A DNA stretch of 64,000 bases from Adineta steineri (Eukaryota; Rotifera; Eurotatoria; Adinetida; Adinetidae): contig CAJNOI010000006.1 of NCBI GenBank assembly GCA_905250115.1, forward strand, positions 1,345,526 through 1,409,525, written 5' to 3'. Position numbers and translations under genes: made by a program. The notes under the pieces were generated by a model that saw only the letters and a list, made by a program, of their open reading frames with translations, had not been told where the DNA came from and did no database searches. How positions within the stretch are numbered: the first letter of the stretch is position 1; each line of letters opens with the position of its first letter. Shown here in pieces: positions 12,001 through 25,122 of this stretch.

Positions 12001-14011
12001 AACTTGTTCAACATTAACATAATCACGTGAATCTCTCAATTTAATACAACGATTTTCAAATGCTAAACAATGATGTTTATTAGCCCAAAAAAATTCTTTT
12101 GAACCAAAAAAATGTACAAGAAATTCTCCAACTGTACGTTCTTGGGCAAGAAGATTATCTGGTGCATGACGTTCATGTAAAATTCGACTTGGCCAACATC
12201 TAATCATACGACAAATAAAACAATATATTAATTATTATCTTTTTCTAACCTGAATTTTCCCATTTTAATCCAACATATATCACCATAGAGTGGTTTTAAA
12301 CCACTTATACAATTCTCACATTTCCAACTTTTAGTATTTTCATCATCTGTTGATGTTAAACATGACTGATGAATTGTTGATGGACATTCAACACAAATAA
12401 AATTTTCAGTTGTTCGAGTTGATTGTTCACATATATAACAATATGGAGCAGCACATGGACGTAATGGTTTTCGTTCACTTGGAAGATGAGTTGAACAGCA
12501 TAGAGACGACGAATAAGATATCGATAAAGAACCAGCTGGTATACAACGTTCATGACCATGATAAGCTGTTGGACAATACAAACAAGTAAACAGATGACCT
12601 AGAATATGATTATTAACGATAGATTTTATTTCATTGTTGTAGTTTTTAATTTTGAATGATTTTCAATTTTATTGAATTTCGATTAATACAGAAATTACTT
12701 TCATAGATTATAATGTCAGATTTTTTTGATAAAATAGTATTTTCTTATTCTGATTTTTCTTCTATTATCATCCACAATATTTATCGAGAGTCGATTTTTT
12801 TTAGAAAAAACTCTGTATGTACGTAAAAACTGACCCAAAAAGTTTTGATACACTGTAGTAAAATTATTTTAACACTCGTATGATAAATCTTAAAATGCGT
12901 AAACTTAGATAAATTCTAATTAGATGAATGTTATTCTAAGTTTTCATATTTATGAATAAAACGTATAGAGTTACATGCTAGAATGTACTTTTTCCTTATG
13001 ACCTAAAAATGATAACTACGAGAGATTCTCATGAAAGAAAACAAGAGAATTACTAAGAACATGTTGAATAGAATTTAATTAATATTGTAATGAGATATCA
13101 GAGAGTATATTTTTTCGAATTTCAGTAAATTTTACTAAATATCAATGATACTTTTCATTGACATTAATATTATAGTGTTTTTATATTATGAGATTCTAGC
13201 ATAGAACTCCATATATCTAAGTTGAAGAATATTTAGATCACGCATTGAAATTAACGTATAAATAATATAATATAAACAAAAAACGAAGATACCTATATTA
13301 TCATTAGGTCGTTTATGTAAACGACATGTTGCACAAACATGAAGAGGACAATAATATACATCCGATGATGGATTTGTGACTAAACTAGAATTAGTTAAAC
13401 ATGATGCATGATATATTCGATTACATTGATTAAATCCACATTTTAATTCATTATCAGTGATTAATTCTTGACATAAAGTACATATTAAACGATCTTAATA
13501 TGAAAAATAAAGAACTAAGTTGTTTTCTATTAATTTCTATAGAATTTATTATACTTGCTAAACAATCGGGACAAATTAAAGTTTGTTGTTCATCAAAAAC
13601 ATTAACACATTCACGATGAAAATGATATCGGCATTTGCCTTGACATGGATGTGTATACGATGAAAGACCACAAATATGACAAGCAGGATTATATGCTATT
13701 TCTTGTTCTTCACCATCACTTTCATACTGAAAACAAAACGATTTATACTAATTTTAAGAAAATAAAATTTACTTCTTCATCATCGTCTTCTTCTTCATCA
13801 TCATCCATTGGTATACTATCAATAGGTGGTGTTTCATATTCAATAGATAAATTCATATCTGATGATGTTTGCTGTTTCTTTAAAAAATAAACAAAAAAAT
13901 TCAGTCATTTATTATATAACTATAAATGATTTCTTTTACATTTCCATTTAATAATTCATTTGTAGTAGTTGTTGGTACTGTTGATTCAATAGATGTACGA
14001 TGAATAGGCAT
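9046..14011 (-). CDS. NSD-family histone H3K36 methyltransferase (PHD-PWWP-AWS-SET-PHD)
   Basis: Read from 14011 down to TAA 9046-9048. After an acidic N-terminus come PHD-like zinc fingers (13280-13730: [36 protein letters not shown], then [12 protein letters not shown]). A further Cys-rich finger lies at 12240-12600, then PWWP ([19 protein letters not shown], 12000-12290) and a Glu/Asp-rich linker. The AWS domain follows ([20 protein letters not shown], 11432-11591). SET has [20 protein letters not shown], the catalytic motif [10 protein letters not shown] and [10 protein letters not shown] (9540-10170). Post-SET Cys and a C-terminal PHD ([17 protein letters not shown]) close it. This order is diagnostic for NSD1/2/3, which dimethylate H3K36 in the nucleus using SAM. 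It is shorter than vertebrate NSDs. Two introns are large (10332-11431 and about 12600-13290); two exons between AWS and SET are only 20 and 13 nt. The ATG sits directly after a splice acceptor, so an upstream exon or trans-splicing is possible. Confidence 0.93.
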
Positions 14012-15020
14012 CTAAAAAGTCCAATAAATACAATAAATGTTTAAAATTAATTTTAGTTTGTCCAAAAATCTATATTATAAAACGATCGAGTCGAGTCAAA
14101 CTAAAAGCAGAATAAGTGGGACACTGTCATAAGAAGTAAAAGATGTTTCTTTCGTTCAATTAACAACAAATACTCTTCTCATCAGTGACATCTATATTTA
14201 TTTTCACTTGGTAAATCATTCCGAAAGAGATTTCAATATTTTTCTTTATTAGAATAAAACAAAGAACAAATATAGTACATTCTTTTCACAAAACGAACTA
14301 GTTTTTCTTAATAAACATTATCGAGAAGGCTATTGTTTTAGTAATGAAAATAACGATGCTCGATCAATGTATAATACCCTTCTGTCTGATTTGGAATCGA
14401 ATATTATTTCTTCCTAATCCACTGATTTTTATCTATTAGCAAATGCAAATTCTTCCACATAACAAAGGATTTTCTTATATTTATGAGATATTTGAAATAA
14501 TTAAAACTATAAAATTAAAAACTTCAGTAAATATCAAAAAATAAAGATCTGGGCATCATTGTAATCATGATAGAAACATTTCATGAATTCTATTCAAAAC
14601 AAATAGATAATAATTCAGTCATATAATACTATTAAAATAAACTTTGAATTGCTAAATTGATTGCCGAAGTAAATGAACTTTTATTACAATCAAATTCAAT
14701 ATTAGCATTATCAGCCAATATTTCATTTATGAGTATATCGTGCGCATATCTTCTATAAAACTAATTGTTACTTTCATAAGGCACCTCTTGCAGTAAATAA
14801 AATTGTTTGGCTCAAAGAAAAAATGTTCATTATAACTTGCAAAGAGAAAATAAGGAAAAGAATGAATCACATACGCGACCAATCGTAACACCGTAATGGA
14901 ATCACCTGTATTTGTCTGTCAAGAATTTTTCTTTTCTTGTAACACAAAACCAACAACCATTTTAGAAATAACAAGTTTGATTGATTATAATAAAGCTTCT
15001 TAAATATTTTTTTAATAAAC
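14012..15020. other. Spacer between divergent genes
   Basis: About 1 kb between the divergent starts of the NSD gene (minus) and the LRR gene (plus). It is AT-rich and presumably holds both promoters. A 33-codon open stretch near 14657-14758 on the plus strand (contains LIAEVNELLLQSNSILALSA) looks somewhat protein-like but has no start or splice context that I could confirm. Confidence 0.45.
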
Positions 15021-16343
15021 ATGCAAACGATCTTCATCGAAGAAAATCTCAATCATCAACAAATAAATGATCTTTGTAAATTAATTGAATCAAATGTCTG
15101 TAAATCATTAGAATTTCGTCGATGTTTAATACTGGATCCGTAATATTAATTTACTTTTTTTTCTCGGAAAAATATTTATATATTTTTTTGTCTGATATTC
15201 ACTTAGTGATTTTGATGAATTAATGAAAAGTTTATCACATCATAGTAAAACAATTGTTTCACTTATTTTCAATATTCAAATGATTCATGAACAAAGACGT
15301 TTTAAAAAATTTGTTCAAATGCTATCATCCTGTTCAAATCTTATTAATTTACGGTAATAATAAAGTTTTTTTATTTTGAATAGAAACAGCTTGAATATCA
15401 TTGTAATAGAATTCATGGTAATAATATAAATGATGATATGTTCACTCAACTCTACTCAGTTTTATATGAAAATTGTTCGAAATTAACTTTACTAGATATT
15501 GGAGATAATAAATTGACAAATAAATCTATCGTTAAAATATGTTCATTAATTATTCCGAATGAAAAACGAGCAGGTAAAACTTTTTTTTACGATCATAAAA
15601 TTATTGTATTTCTTATTTAGGTCTAGAAGAATTAATTTTAAGTGCTAGTCGAACGATTACAAACGCGGGTTGGACTGAACTTTTCTTTTCAATATCTTTT
15701 AATTCTCGAATTCGACGATTAGCACTTGATTATAATATTATGGATAATGAAGCGGCAGCAATGCTTAGTATAATTATTACATCAAGGTAATATTCGAAAT
15801 TTTACGTTTACACTATTTTTATTTGTATTTTTATTTAGTCGAACGTTAACTTGTTTAGATTTAGAATGTTGTAATCTATCAGAATATGCTGGACAATTAT
15901 TTCTTACTTTATTTACTAAATATCCCGTAAAACTTCAAGAATTTTATCTTGATAAAAATCCATCAATTTCAAATTCAACTCGTACATTAATCAATGAATG
16001 TCTTAATTTAAAATCACGACAAAATTCTATTTCAAATGACCAACCATTATTATCTCATCGTTTATCATTACATGATAATAATTCATCAAATACGAATAGT
16101 ATTATAAGTGAAAATAGCCAATCAGTTAAATTAAAAAAGAAAAAGAGAAAAAGTATTTTAAAAGAACCTTCAAAAAATGTTATGAGAGAAGAAACAAAAT
16201 CTGTTGGTTTCAATCAAATAAACAAATCAGAAAAACCAATCGAAACAAAAAAAGACGAAGAAGAAGAAATCGAAGAACTTTTACCCGTTGAAATTGAACC
16301 ATATGGTACCGTAGGACGTATGCCTTATTGGCGTCGTACATAA
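15021..16343 (+). CDS. Leucine-rich-repeat protein, ribonuclease-inhibitor type
   Basis: Starts at ATG 15021 (MQTIFIEENLNHQQINDLCK) and ends at TAA 16341-16343. Introns lie at about 15138-15206, 15355-15410, 15573-15620 and 15787-15838, all short. At least five LRR units are visible: LEFRRCLILDP, LTLLDIGDNKLTNKSI, LEELILSASRTITNAG, IRRLALDYNIMDNEAAA and LTCLDLECCNLSEYAG. They follow the LxxLxLxxNxI pattern of the RI-like class. The last ~110 residues are disordered, with a Lys-rich patch (LKKKKRKSILKEP) that could be a nuclear signal, an acidic run (DEEEEIEELLPVE) and the end GRMPYWRRT. No signal peptide, so intracellular. RI-like LRR proteins are protein-binding scaffolds; the partner is unknown. 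A ciliary or dynein-associated role is possible but only a guess. Confidence 0.85.
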
Positions 16344-17297
16344 ACAGTATTCTATGCAGATATATTTGGTATGCTTTCTTGCTTACAGTTAAAGAATATT
16401 TATGGTTTTCTTTTGGCTAATTGTATACGTTTGTCAAATATTAATTCAAATAAAATAAATCTAATAATCACATATTGTCATCAATGAATCACAGAAGTAT
16501 TAATCATCATCATACTCAAATCTCGATAATGTAAAGAAGGAGCTATAAATCCTATCATAATGTATTTCAGTACATAGTTTCAAGTAAATATAGTCGCTTG
16601 TATCGAATAACCTTTGAGTTATATCTGGCATTATTCTACTAGAGATTCATTCAGCTGTACTTCCTATGTAATTACGTTAGTATAAACTCTGTCGACCTAT
16701 AGTTATTTAAAATTTCGATTTATAACATTTACTTGAGTGTTATCTTTACAGTCATTGATCTTATCATGTTTTTTTTATACTTGAAGTAAAAATATTTAAA
16801 CTAAACGACCTATGAATAATATACAGGAAGAACTTTTTTTCTATCATAAACTTTTCTTTTTTACTTTATATTACAAGGTTGTGATTCATATTTTTACTCT
16901 ATGAAACACATACACGTAATTTATTCTACAATAAATATGATTATAATAAAAGCAGTCTTCTATGTCCTTAAGAAAAACATTTACATAAAAATTTTCTTTC
17001 AGCATGTTAACTAATACCTTTTTTTCTCTTCCTTATCGAACAACGTGAATACATAGAAATATTTTTATTTCGTTAGTTTTTTCATATACTTCATATGTTA
17101 TGTCGAAACACATGGCTTGAATCGTTATACTTATTCATACAAATCAAAAGATTGTTTTTTTTTGTTGTCATTATATCTTATTTATTTTCAAATGAATAAA
17201 AATGATGGAGTATAAAAAAAGAAAATGACACAGACAAACTATAACACAGAAGTCTATATCTGAGAAAATATTATGACAAACATTCCGTAGAATTTTT
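16344..17297. other. Spacer between convergent genes
   Basis: AT-rich interval between the 3' ends of the LRR and LEA genes. It contains the AATAAA-like signal at 16454 (AAATAAAATAAA) and many short T runs. No coding or RNA gene was recognised. Confidence 0.5.
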
Positions 17298-17917
17298 TTA
17301 CAAGGATTCTTTGTGTGCTTCGGCTTTAGCTTTGTGAGATTTTTCTTCAATCTTGTCACCAACAGCTGAAAATCCAGCACCAATACGTTCACCAACTGTA
17401 TTGTCTGAATCTTTTACTTTTTCTTTGTTGGCTTCATAAGATGCACCGCTTGTTACTTCTATAAAGATAAAAAAAACAATTTAATTCTTATACATATATA
17501 AGTATTAGTACAAACCTGAAACTTTTTCAGCAACAAAGTTATAAGCATTGGAGATTGTGTCACCAATTGAACCAATGACACCTCGTTCTTCAGCAGCTTC
17601 TTTGTGTCCTTCTTTCTTAGCTTCATGGCCTTTTTGTTCGACTAGATTATAAAGAAAGATTATTCTTTTATTCTTTGTAAATATACAACTATATACCTTT
17701 GTCTTTAACAGCATCGACACCATGGCCAATTCGGCTACCTGCTGATAAATTATCATTCTTGGCTGCTTCTTTGTTAGCTTCATATGAGGCACCACTTGTC
17801 ACTTCTTTAAAGATGAAAAATTATTTATATATACTTTTACTATTTCATATAGATATAAATTTTCTTACCTTTAGCTTTTTCTGAAACAGCGCTAGCAGCA
17901 TCTTTAATGTTTTGCAT
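17298..17917 (-). CDS. Group 3 LEA (late embryogenesis abundant) protein
   Basis: Four exons on the minus strand, from ATG 17917 (MQNIKDAASAVSEKAKEVTS) to TAA 17298-17300. The product is about 145 residues, hydrophilic, rich in Ala, Lys, Glu, Gly and Ser, and predicted helical. The module VTSGASYEANKE occurs twice, followed each time by a segment of the GxRIGxGxxAVxDK type (AGSRIGHGVDAVKDK and VGERIGAGFSAVGDK), so the protein is an internal duplication. Other segments such as EQKGHEAKKEGHKEAAEERG are typical LEA_4 composition. No signal peptide and no ER-retention tail are seen; it ends HKESL, so cytosolic or nuclear. LEA proteins stabilise proteins and membranes during water loss, as known from bdelloid rotifers and nematodes. 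Intron positions fall near the repeat borders. A TATA box lies upstream. Confidence 0.88.
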
Positions 17918-18008
17918 GATTGCTTGATTTGTTTAACGTAAAGTAGAAATAAATGTAAGGATAGTTAAATTCGCTTGTAAAGTGAAGAATATCTTGCAAA
18001 TGTTTGAC

Positions 18009-18016
18009 TATATATA
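18009..18016 (-). promoter_or_regulatory. Candidate TATA box of the LEA gene
   Basis: TATATATA within an unusually GC-rich flank (CCCTCCCGG on the plus strand), about 92-99 bp upstream of the LEA start codon at 17917. The distance allows a transcription start near 17980 and a 5' UTR of about 60 nt. Plausible, not proven. Confidence 0.45.
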
Positions 18017-18019
18017 CCC

Positions 18020-20342
18020 TCCCGGCCGTCGAATTCTTTCTATTTTTAGAAGAAAAAGAAGCAACGAGAAGAAATAAAATATATAGTCAACTGAATAATA
18101 GTCTACATAGAGTATATTCATCAAAGACACGTGATTGGTACATACAGTACAAGGATAAATGACTACACATACCGGCGTAATAGTCACAGAACGGACAAAA
18201 AAAAAAGAAAAGTATGTGCGCCATTTACTATTCGACTTCTTTTAAATGAATCTAAACTTGCCTATTCAAACTCCTCCATCTAAACAATGTTTCTTACGTT
18301 AACAAGAAAAAGTTCGGCGGATTTTCATGAATAACCTTTTTTCTTCGATACATGTACACGTTGAATTAACAAAAATTTTCATACAGAATAAAATTTAAAA
18401 GTATGTCGAATCTGTTTCAAGATAATAATAAAGATTAAATCGTGTGTCATCATTTTTGTACTTAAAAATTTATTCAATACATTACTATCGTTAATTTGCT
18501 TATCTTTCATATTAATCTATTCTTTCTCAGAAACCATATATCCGACAAATCTATTTAAACAGCGATACATATCTTATTGTAAATCATTCATAATCAATAG
18601 TTTGACTGATTTTTTGGTCGTTTTAATGACTTGAACATTGCATAATACATGTAAGCGTTAGCAACAAAATTCTTTGTGAATGCTATTTGAATATGTTTGT
18701 ATATATTACATTGAATTGTTCGGATTGTTGAATATGAATACCTCTTCAAAACTTTTCGATAAGTGTCATTCATATTGAAAAAGGAATATTTTACAAGTAA
18801 TTCGAAACCTTCAGAATTAAAAACTAAAGAGTGTCTCAAAAACTTTTGTTCACTAAAGTATCATCGGATATATTTCTTGATTTTGAAAGACATTTCTATA
18901 GTCGAGAAATGTAAGTACAAGCCATTATTTGAATATGAATACTTTAGTCGAAAGTGGACTTGGAATACCAATGGAAAATTACAAGAATAATATACATAGG
19001 CGACTATGTGTAATTTTCATGTATTATCGTTTAAAGAAACTTTCAAATTGAGCAGAATTTTAGATAACGCAGATGGTATTTTGTTCTACTTGATTTTTAC
19101 GAAAAGGCTTATAAATCGGTTGAGAAATCTTATCGCTTACCTAGGATTGTTTCATAATAATTCTCAAACCCAAATACCTTCGATCTATTATAAAATATGA
19201 AACTTTACTGAATTTTTTTGAATTTTTAAAATTATCTAATGTAAGATACATCTTGCATGAATGACATGCCTTTCAAATACCTAAAGGGTAAAATGTGATG
19301 ACTGCTTATATTTATAAATAAAATTACATTTTTGACAAACCGTGTAACTTAGATGCAATGTATATACAGATTTTATTAATATATTCATCAAATTTTTCTT
19401 CTAATTTACTGGCTTTTAGACGTATATTTTCAATATCAGGAATTAGAAGAAATTCACTCACACATTCGCATCGAACCATAGGAAAAGAAAATGGACAGCT
19501 TTATAATACTATGACGGTTTTTTAAGCAATTTTTGAATTCCGAAAATCTTAGACTTTTTTCCACTTGTCTCCGGCAAAATCCTGTCTTTATAGTACAACA
19601 AACAAGACTGGAAGTCATTGAAAAAGTTCGTCACTTTCTCGACTGGATATATAGTTTCTGCTTTCTATCGATTCTTGGAGTTTCTCTCGTAGAAACAGAC
19701 ATTTTCTTTCAACTTTCTACTCGGTTTCAGAGTTTAAAATCATCATAGAGGATAACTCTACAATGTTTCCTTGCAGAGACTTCATCAATATTGCAGATTA
19801 ATTTCTGTTTCATATTATTTGCCTACGAATATTCCAAACTATTGTATTCGATCGAATAGATAACATATTTCAACGACTCCAACATTCTGAATGTGATACA
19901 ATGTTTGATCATTTAAACATTCTCATCCTTTTCCCATCATCTATTCGCGGTAAATCATGACACGATTTATAATGAGGAAATAATAAAAACTATATGAAGA
20001 AATTTTCAAAAAAGTAGAGTCTCTCAAATCAAATCCGACTCGATTCGTTTTCAATCTCTGATATTTATATTGAATCGTAGATGATATCCTTTATAAAGAA
20101 GAGATCTATGAATTGTATGAATTTCTTCAGCACATGACTTTTACAAAATATTCTTTACAATAATAAATAAAATATTTGACTATATTTATTATTGCTATCT
20201 TTCCCGCAAATAAATAAGTCTAATGTCTACAATATTTAATTTATTAATTAGATTTTATTTCACAAATTTTTATTTATTTAGTAGAAAAATAGACCAAAGA
20301 TTTTTTAAAACACGGTAATGATAAAAAAACTGATAGTTAATT
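18020..20342. other. Long spacer with possible coding debris
   Basis: About 2.3 kb between the LEA promoter and the 3' end of the four-pass membrane gene. On the minus strand, scattered open pieces read like protein but are broken by stops: near 19330-19480 (a frame containing VRCECVSEFLLIPDIENI and KLEEKFDEYINKICIY), near 19530-19640 and near 19860-19980. Plus-strand pieces lie at 18763-18990 and 19006-19200. Base composition is locally less AT-rich than the neighbouring spacers. It may be a decayed gene, but I cannot name a family. Confidence 0.35.
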
Positions 20343-22387
20343 TTACGCATTTGGTCGTTTTTTAGCAAGAAACATTAAAGCATATATAACTGCTGATATA
20401 AGAGTAAAATAGGCTGCAAAAACTTCTATAACAAAAGAGTAACCAAGTGCAGTAGTAAAATTGTCTGGATTTAATTCACTATCTATATTTGTATCATTGA
20501 GTGAAGATGAACTGATATCTATTAGAAACAAAGAAAATAAATTTTTAATAATCGTTGTTGCAAGATTTTATTACTTACTGTATGCGTATGCTTTTAATCT
20601 CCAATCAACAATGTAATCTACATCTTCAATTTCATTTGTACCTGTTAGCAAAAGAATGGCAACCATGCTAACAAATGCTATCACTAATGAAATAAATCCA
20701 TAAGGTATAAGCCATTTTAGGATAAAATCATGTTCAATATAACTCGCAAAATGACCGGCAATGATCATCAAACCAAGTGTAACACTTGAAATTATAGTCA
20801 ATCCAAGAATAGCTTTCGTACTTGCTGGATAACTAAAAACAAACATTTTTATTCGCATTAACAGTATAATTGTACCACATATACATTAAACAATAAAAAT
20901 TATGTTAAACAAAATATTCTTTCAAAGAGAGAATATTTTAATTTAAAAATAAAATTTCATCTTCATCTTTACGTAAAACAAGATACACATATATTCCTAG
21001 AGGGAGGCATTTTATATCTAGTAATTATGTTTTTTACTAGTATATTACAGAAGTCTTCAGATGAAATTCTATTCTAGAATGTATATTTCGTTGTTTTGTT
21101 ACTAACCATAGAGAACACTTTTAATTATTACATTGTTTTTAGTAGATTCGCAAAAGTTATAAACTTAGAAATAATAAAAAAAACTAAATCTTCAGTCAAT
21201 ACTAAATTCCTAGTTTTTCGTACTACCTATATGGGGCAAAACCTCCACTTGATTTTTGATTATAATTAGATCATCTTAACGTTATTGAAAGATTGTAAAT
21301 TTCCATTAACATTTCAATAAATAAAAGAATAAATGGCATGATTCTAAGCGAATCTATAGATGCTTGCAAGTAATAGTAACTTATGTTACACATTAATTCA
21401 ATATAGAACAGTCATATATATCGATCTAATATATAAAATATACTTTACGTCTATTTTATATATTGCATGTTAGAAATCATATGATTTTTTTGAATTTAAT
21501 AAATTTCTTCTAGAAAAGAATTGATTGATATATTAAAAGTAGATTCTTTAGATTTGCTAGAAAGGTTCATGATTAAGACCGATCAATTTTTTCAAGAATA
21601 TAGAAAACAAAAAAAATTCTGTGAAAGAAATCATCTGGATTATATGTATATATATGTTAGCGGCCAATGTGAGATTACGTCCAATCTGAGATTGGCCTAG
21701 GCCAATCTGATATCCATTTTTCCAATTTTAAATTCGCCTAGGCGGATGTAAGATTGGCCTAGGCGAACCTTGGATCGAAAAATTAGACTCACATTGGACT
21801 AGGCGAATATAAGATTGGCCTGACTGTCACTCCCACCTCACCCTCACTCTTATCATTGGTGTTTACTATCGTAAAAAATGAAATTTTGGTTGATCTTAGA
21901 TTGGCCTAGGCGGATCTTAGATTGGCCTGAATCCCACTTTGGACGCTAACATATATATACTTAATGAGTGTATATTATGCTTTTTGACAAGGCATGTCTT
22001 GTAAACTTACTCGCATTGGCATAGAGTATGATTATATTCTTTACTAGTGCATGCATTGTGAGGTCCAATTATTTTATTTCCTAGACATTCACCAGTATAA
22101 TCTTCAATTTTTGGAAGTAAGTATTGATTTGGTACACAAATATAAACAGTAAATGGATCATGTATGATTTCGCTAGAGTCATTCGTAATGTTCAGATAAT
22201 TAAGCATGGATACTCGATAACATCGGTCTGTAATTGATGATCTCCATTCCTTAAAGTAATATCCAACTGTACAGTTCTTGCACTTAATTGATTTCCAATG
22301 ATCCAATGATATTGCGACAAGATGAAGAGTAATAGCGACAATAATCAATCCAAGACCAACACTACCGAGTCGATGAAAACGTTGCAT
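20343..22387 (-). CDS. Four-pass membrane protein, claudin/PMP22/clarin-like topology
   Basis: Three exons: 22011-22387, 20579-20832 and about 20343-20520. The start is MQRFHRLGSVGLGLIIVAIT. Hydrophobic helices are seen at about residues 8-28 (GLGLIIVAITLHLVAI), then in exon 2 (AILGLTIISSVTLGLMIIAG and LIPYGFISLVIAFVSMVAIL), and in exon 3 (VIEVFAAYFTLISAVIYALM). The first extracellular loop carries a W plus paired cysteines (SLDHWKSIKCKNC), as in PMP22/claudin folds, and five or more further Cys that probably form disulfides, plus N-glycosylation sites (NIT, NDS, NHT). The end is AKKRPNA. The long intron 20833-22010 contains a MITE. The exact family is not certain; clarin, claudin or another tetraspan group are options. 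Confidence 0.75.
21656..21950. mobile_element. MITE-like element with GTTAGCG termini and palindromic GGCCTAGGC motifs
   Basis: A 295-bp element inside the intron of the four-pass membrane gene. The ends are inverted repeats: GTTAGCGGCCAATGTGAGAT on the left and, in reverse complement, GTTAGCGTCCAAAGTGGGAT on the right. Both flanks are TATATATA runs, so a TA-type target duplication is likely but cannot be delimited. Inside are at least six copies of a motif near AGATTGGCCTAGGCGAAT, including a perfect 20-bp palindrome at 21689-21708. It has no coding capacity, so it is non-autonomous. It is more GC-rich than its surroundings. Confidence 0.75.
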
Positions 22388-23860
22388 TTTGTTTTTAAAA
22401 AGATAATCTATAAAATATGATTGAATAAATAAATATGAAATCTTTATTTAAATAGTTTACAACATATAAATAATATCTACAAAATAAATAAAATCGAATA
22501 ATTTTTGTATATTAGTTCTATTTTGATTTTTTTCTAAATATAAATAATAGAAATAGTATAAACGGAACGTATGTAACCAATCAATGTCTATCTATTACAA
22601 ACTGTTCAATGTGTCATCAGTCAAAACAATTCTCAATACTTTTTCTTGATATTAAAACTTGCTTAGTTGTATCATTGTATCTAGATAATTTTAAGGTATG
22701 AAAACATTCAATATATAACAGAATAGTTTCTATCTGAATCATATTGTTGCATATTGAGAATTTCGTTTTTAGTAAGTGTTTTCTTGTTATGGTATAAAAT
22801 TGATATGATAATATAGTCTTACCCTCTTAGAAAGATAATTTTGCTTGCTTTGTCTAAACAAAGAATGAGTGACTTGACGTTCCAATCGAATGATTATTAT
22901 TCATGTATGTTTATTATGCGTATTTGTAAATGATGCAAAGAAAAAAGAAGAAAAGAACGAAAAACTAATATATGTGATTGATCAAATTTTTATGTATCGA
23001 TATAGGCTATAATAAGTCACGTTTTTTAATGATAAATAACGTCGAAATACTCACCCCTGTTTTTTTATCTCTAATGAAATGAAATTAATGCATCGGGCAA
23101 TTATCACATTTCTTATATAGAACAAAACAAAATATTAATATATATATATATTCATGATTCTCGAAAAGTATATCAAAGCAATTTATGTCTTGTATAAATT
23201 AAATGATTTAATTACTTTTAAAAAACTATAGAACAACATATTCTTCTAAATTTTACGTTGTGTATTTTTCATTGAATGTTTGTATATACAAATTTTCAAA
23301 TGTAATTAGTTTTATTATTTCAAAAGTAGAAGTAAAATGTATTAGGAATATCTTTCGATTAATTTATCAAATAGAATAAAGTAATAAATCGATGATACTC
23401 TAAGAAATCTACAATTACTACAGCAGAATAAAACGACGAAACTCATAAGGCACTTGATACATATGTAATGATTCGAAGATTTATATTACAGACTTTATAC
23501 CGAGATTTTATTTCAATAACATTCATTATTGCTCTAAGCTAACATTCTATGAACAGAATGATTTTGTTCTAAGAAGATAAACTTGTAACCATCAACAGAA
23601 GTTCTCTTGACATACAAAATTTGCATACTGTTTTCTACTGCCATCTTTTTCATTTATTAATAAGATTATGTTTATGATAAAATTCATCTCTAACTTTATA
23701 CGTAGAATAATAATAGTTAAGAATAATTTCAAATAAATTTTATTAATTTAATTGGAGGACATAGACTTGACAACATGGCATATTGAACGATAATATACTT
23801 CAATCTTGAACTTGTCCACTTAAAACTCTTCTTGTTCAATTATTAATCATTCCAATTTCA
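22388..23860. other. Spacer between divergent genes
   Basis: About 1.5 kb of AT-rich DNA between the divergent four-pass membrane gene (minus) and centrin (plus). It contains TATATATATA near 23139 and no recognisable coding segment. Both promoters should lie here. Confidence 0.5.
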
Positions 23861-24667
<807 letters not shown>

Positions 24668-25122
24668 TTATATTTTTCATTGATTTGTTGTTGTGTAACA
24701 ATTTCTCTTTTATTTATTTGTCAGGTATATTCAATTTATTCTATTTGAAATAAAAAAAATAAAAATATAATAGAGAATGAATGTATATATTTCTTTCTTT
24801 CTTTTTTTCCGTTTGTATATATATATATATATACATGAGTATATGCCATTATTTCATACATTCATTAATGCGGAACGGTTTGATATATGAATGCATAGAC
24901 ATAAAGATAAATTTGCCGGTTTTTTTTCACTATCATGCTCGTCGATCATTTGCAATAAGTATCAAATGATAGAAAAAACGTTTATCATTGCTTCCTTAAT
25001 TTGTCAAAGGAAAAAAAAAGGTGACTGTACAGGTAAATAGTAATGCGTAGTCATCATACGCATTGCTAATCGAACATATATTTGTAAACTTGATTTTCTT
25101 TAGTTAACAATACAGGATTATT
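24668..25122. other. Spacer, no gene seen
   Basis: AT-rich interval between centrin and the Gln-rich gene, with poly(A) signals near 24756 (AATAAAAATATAA) and a TATATATATATATA run near 24818. No coding region was recognised. Confidence 0.5.

Noticed and set aside
14657-14758. Protein-like 33-codon stretch (LIAEVNELLLQSNSILALSA)
   Set aside because: No start codon or clear splice sites; could be chance or a tiny relic.
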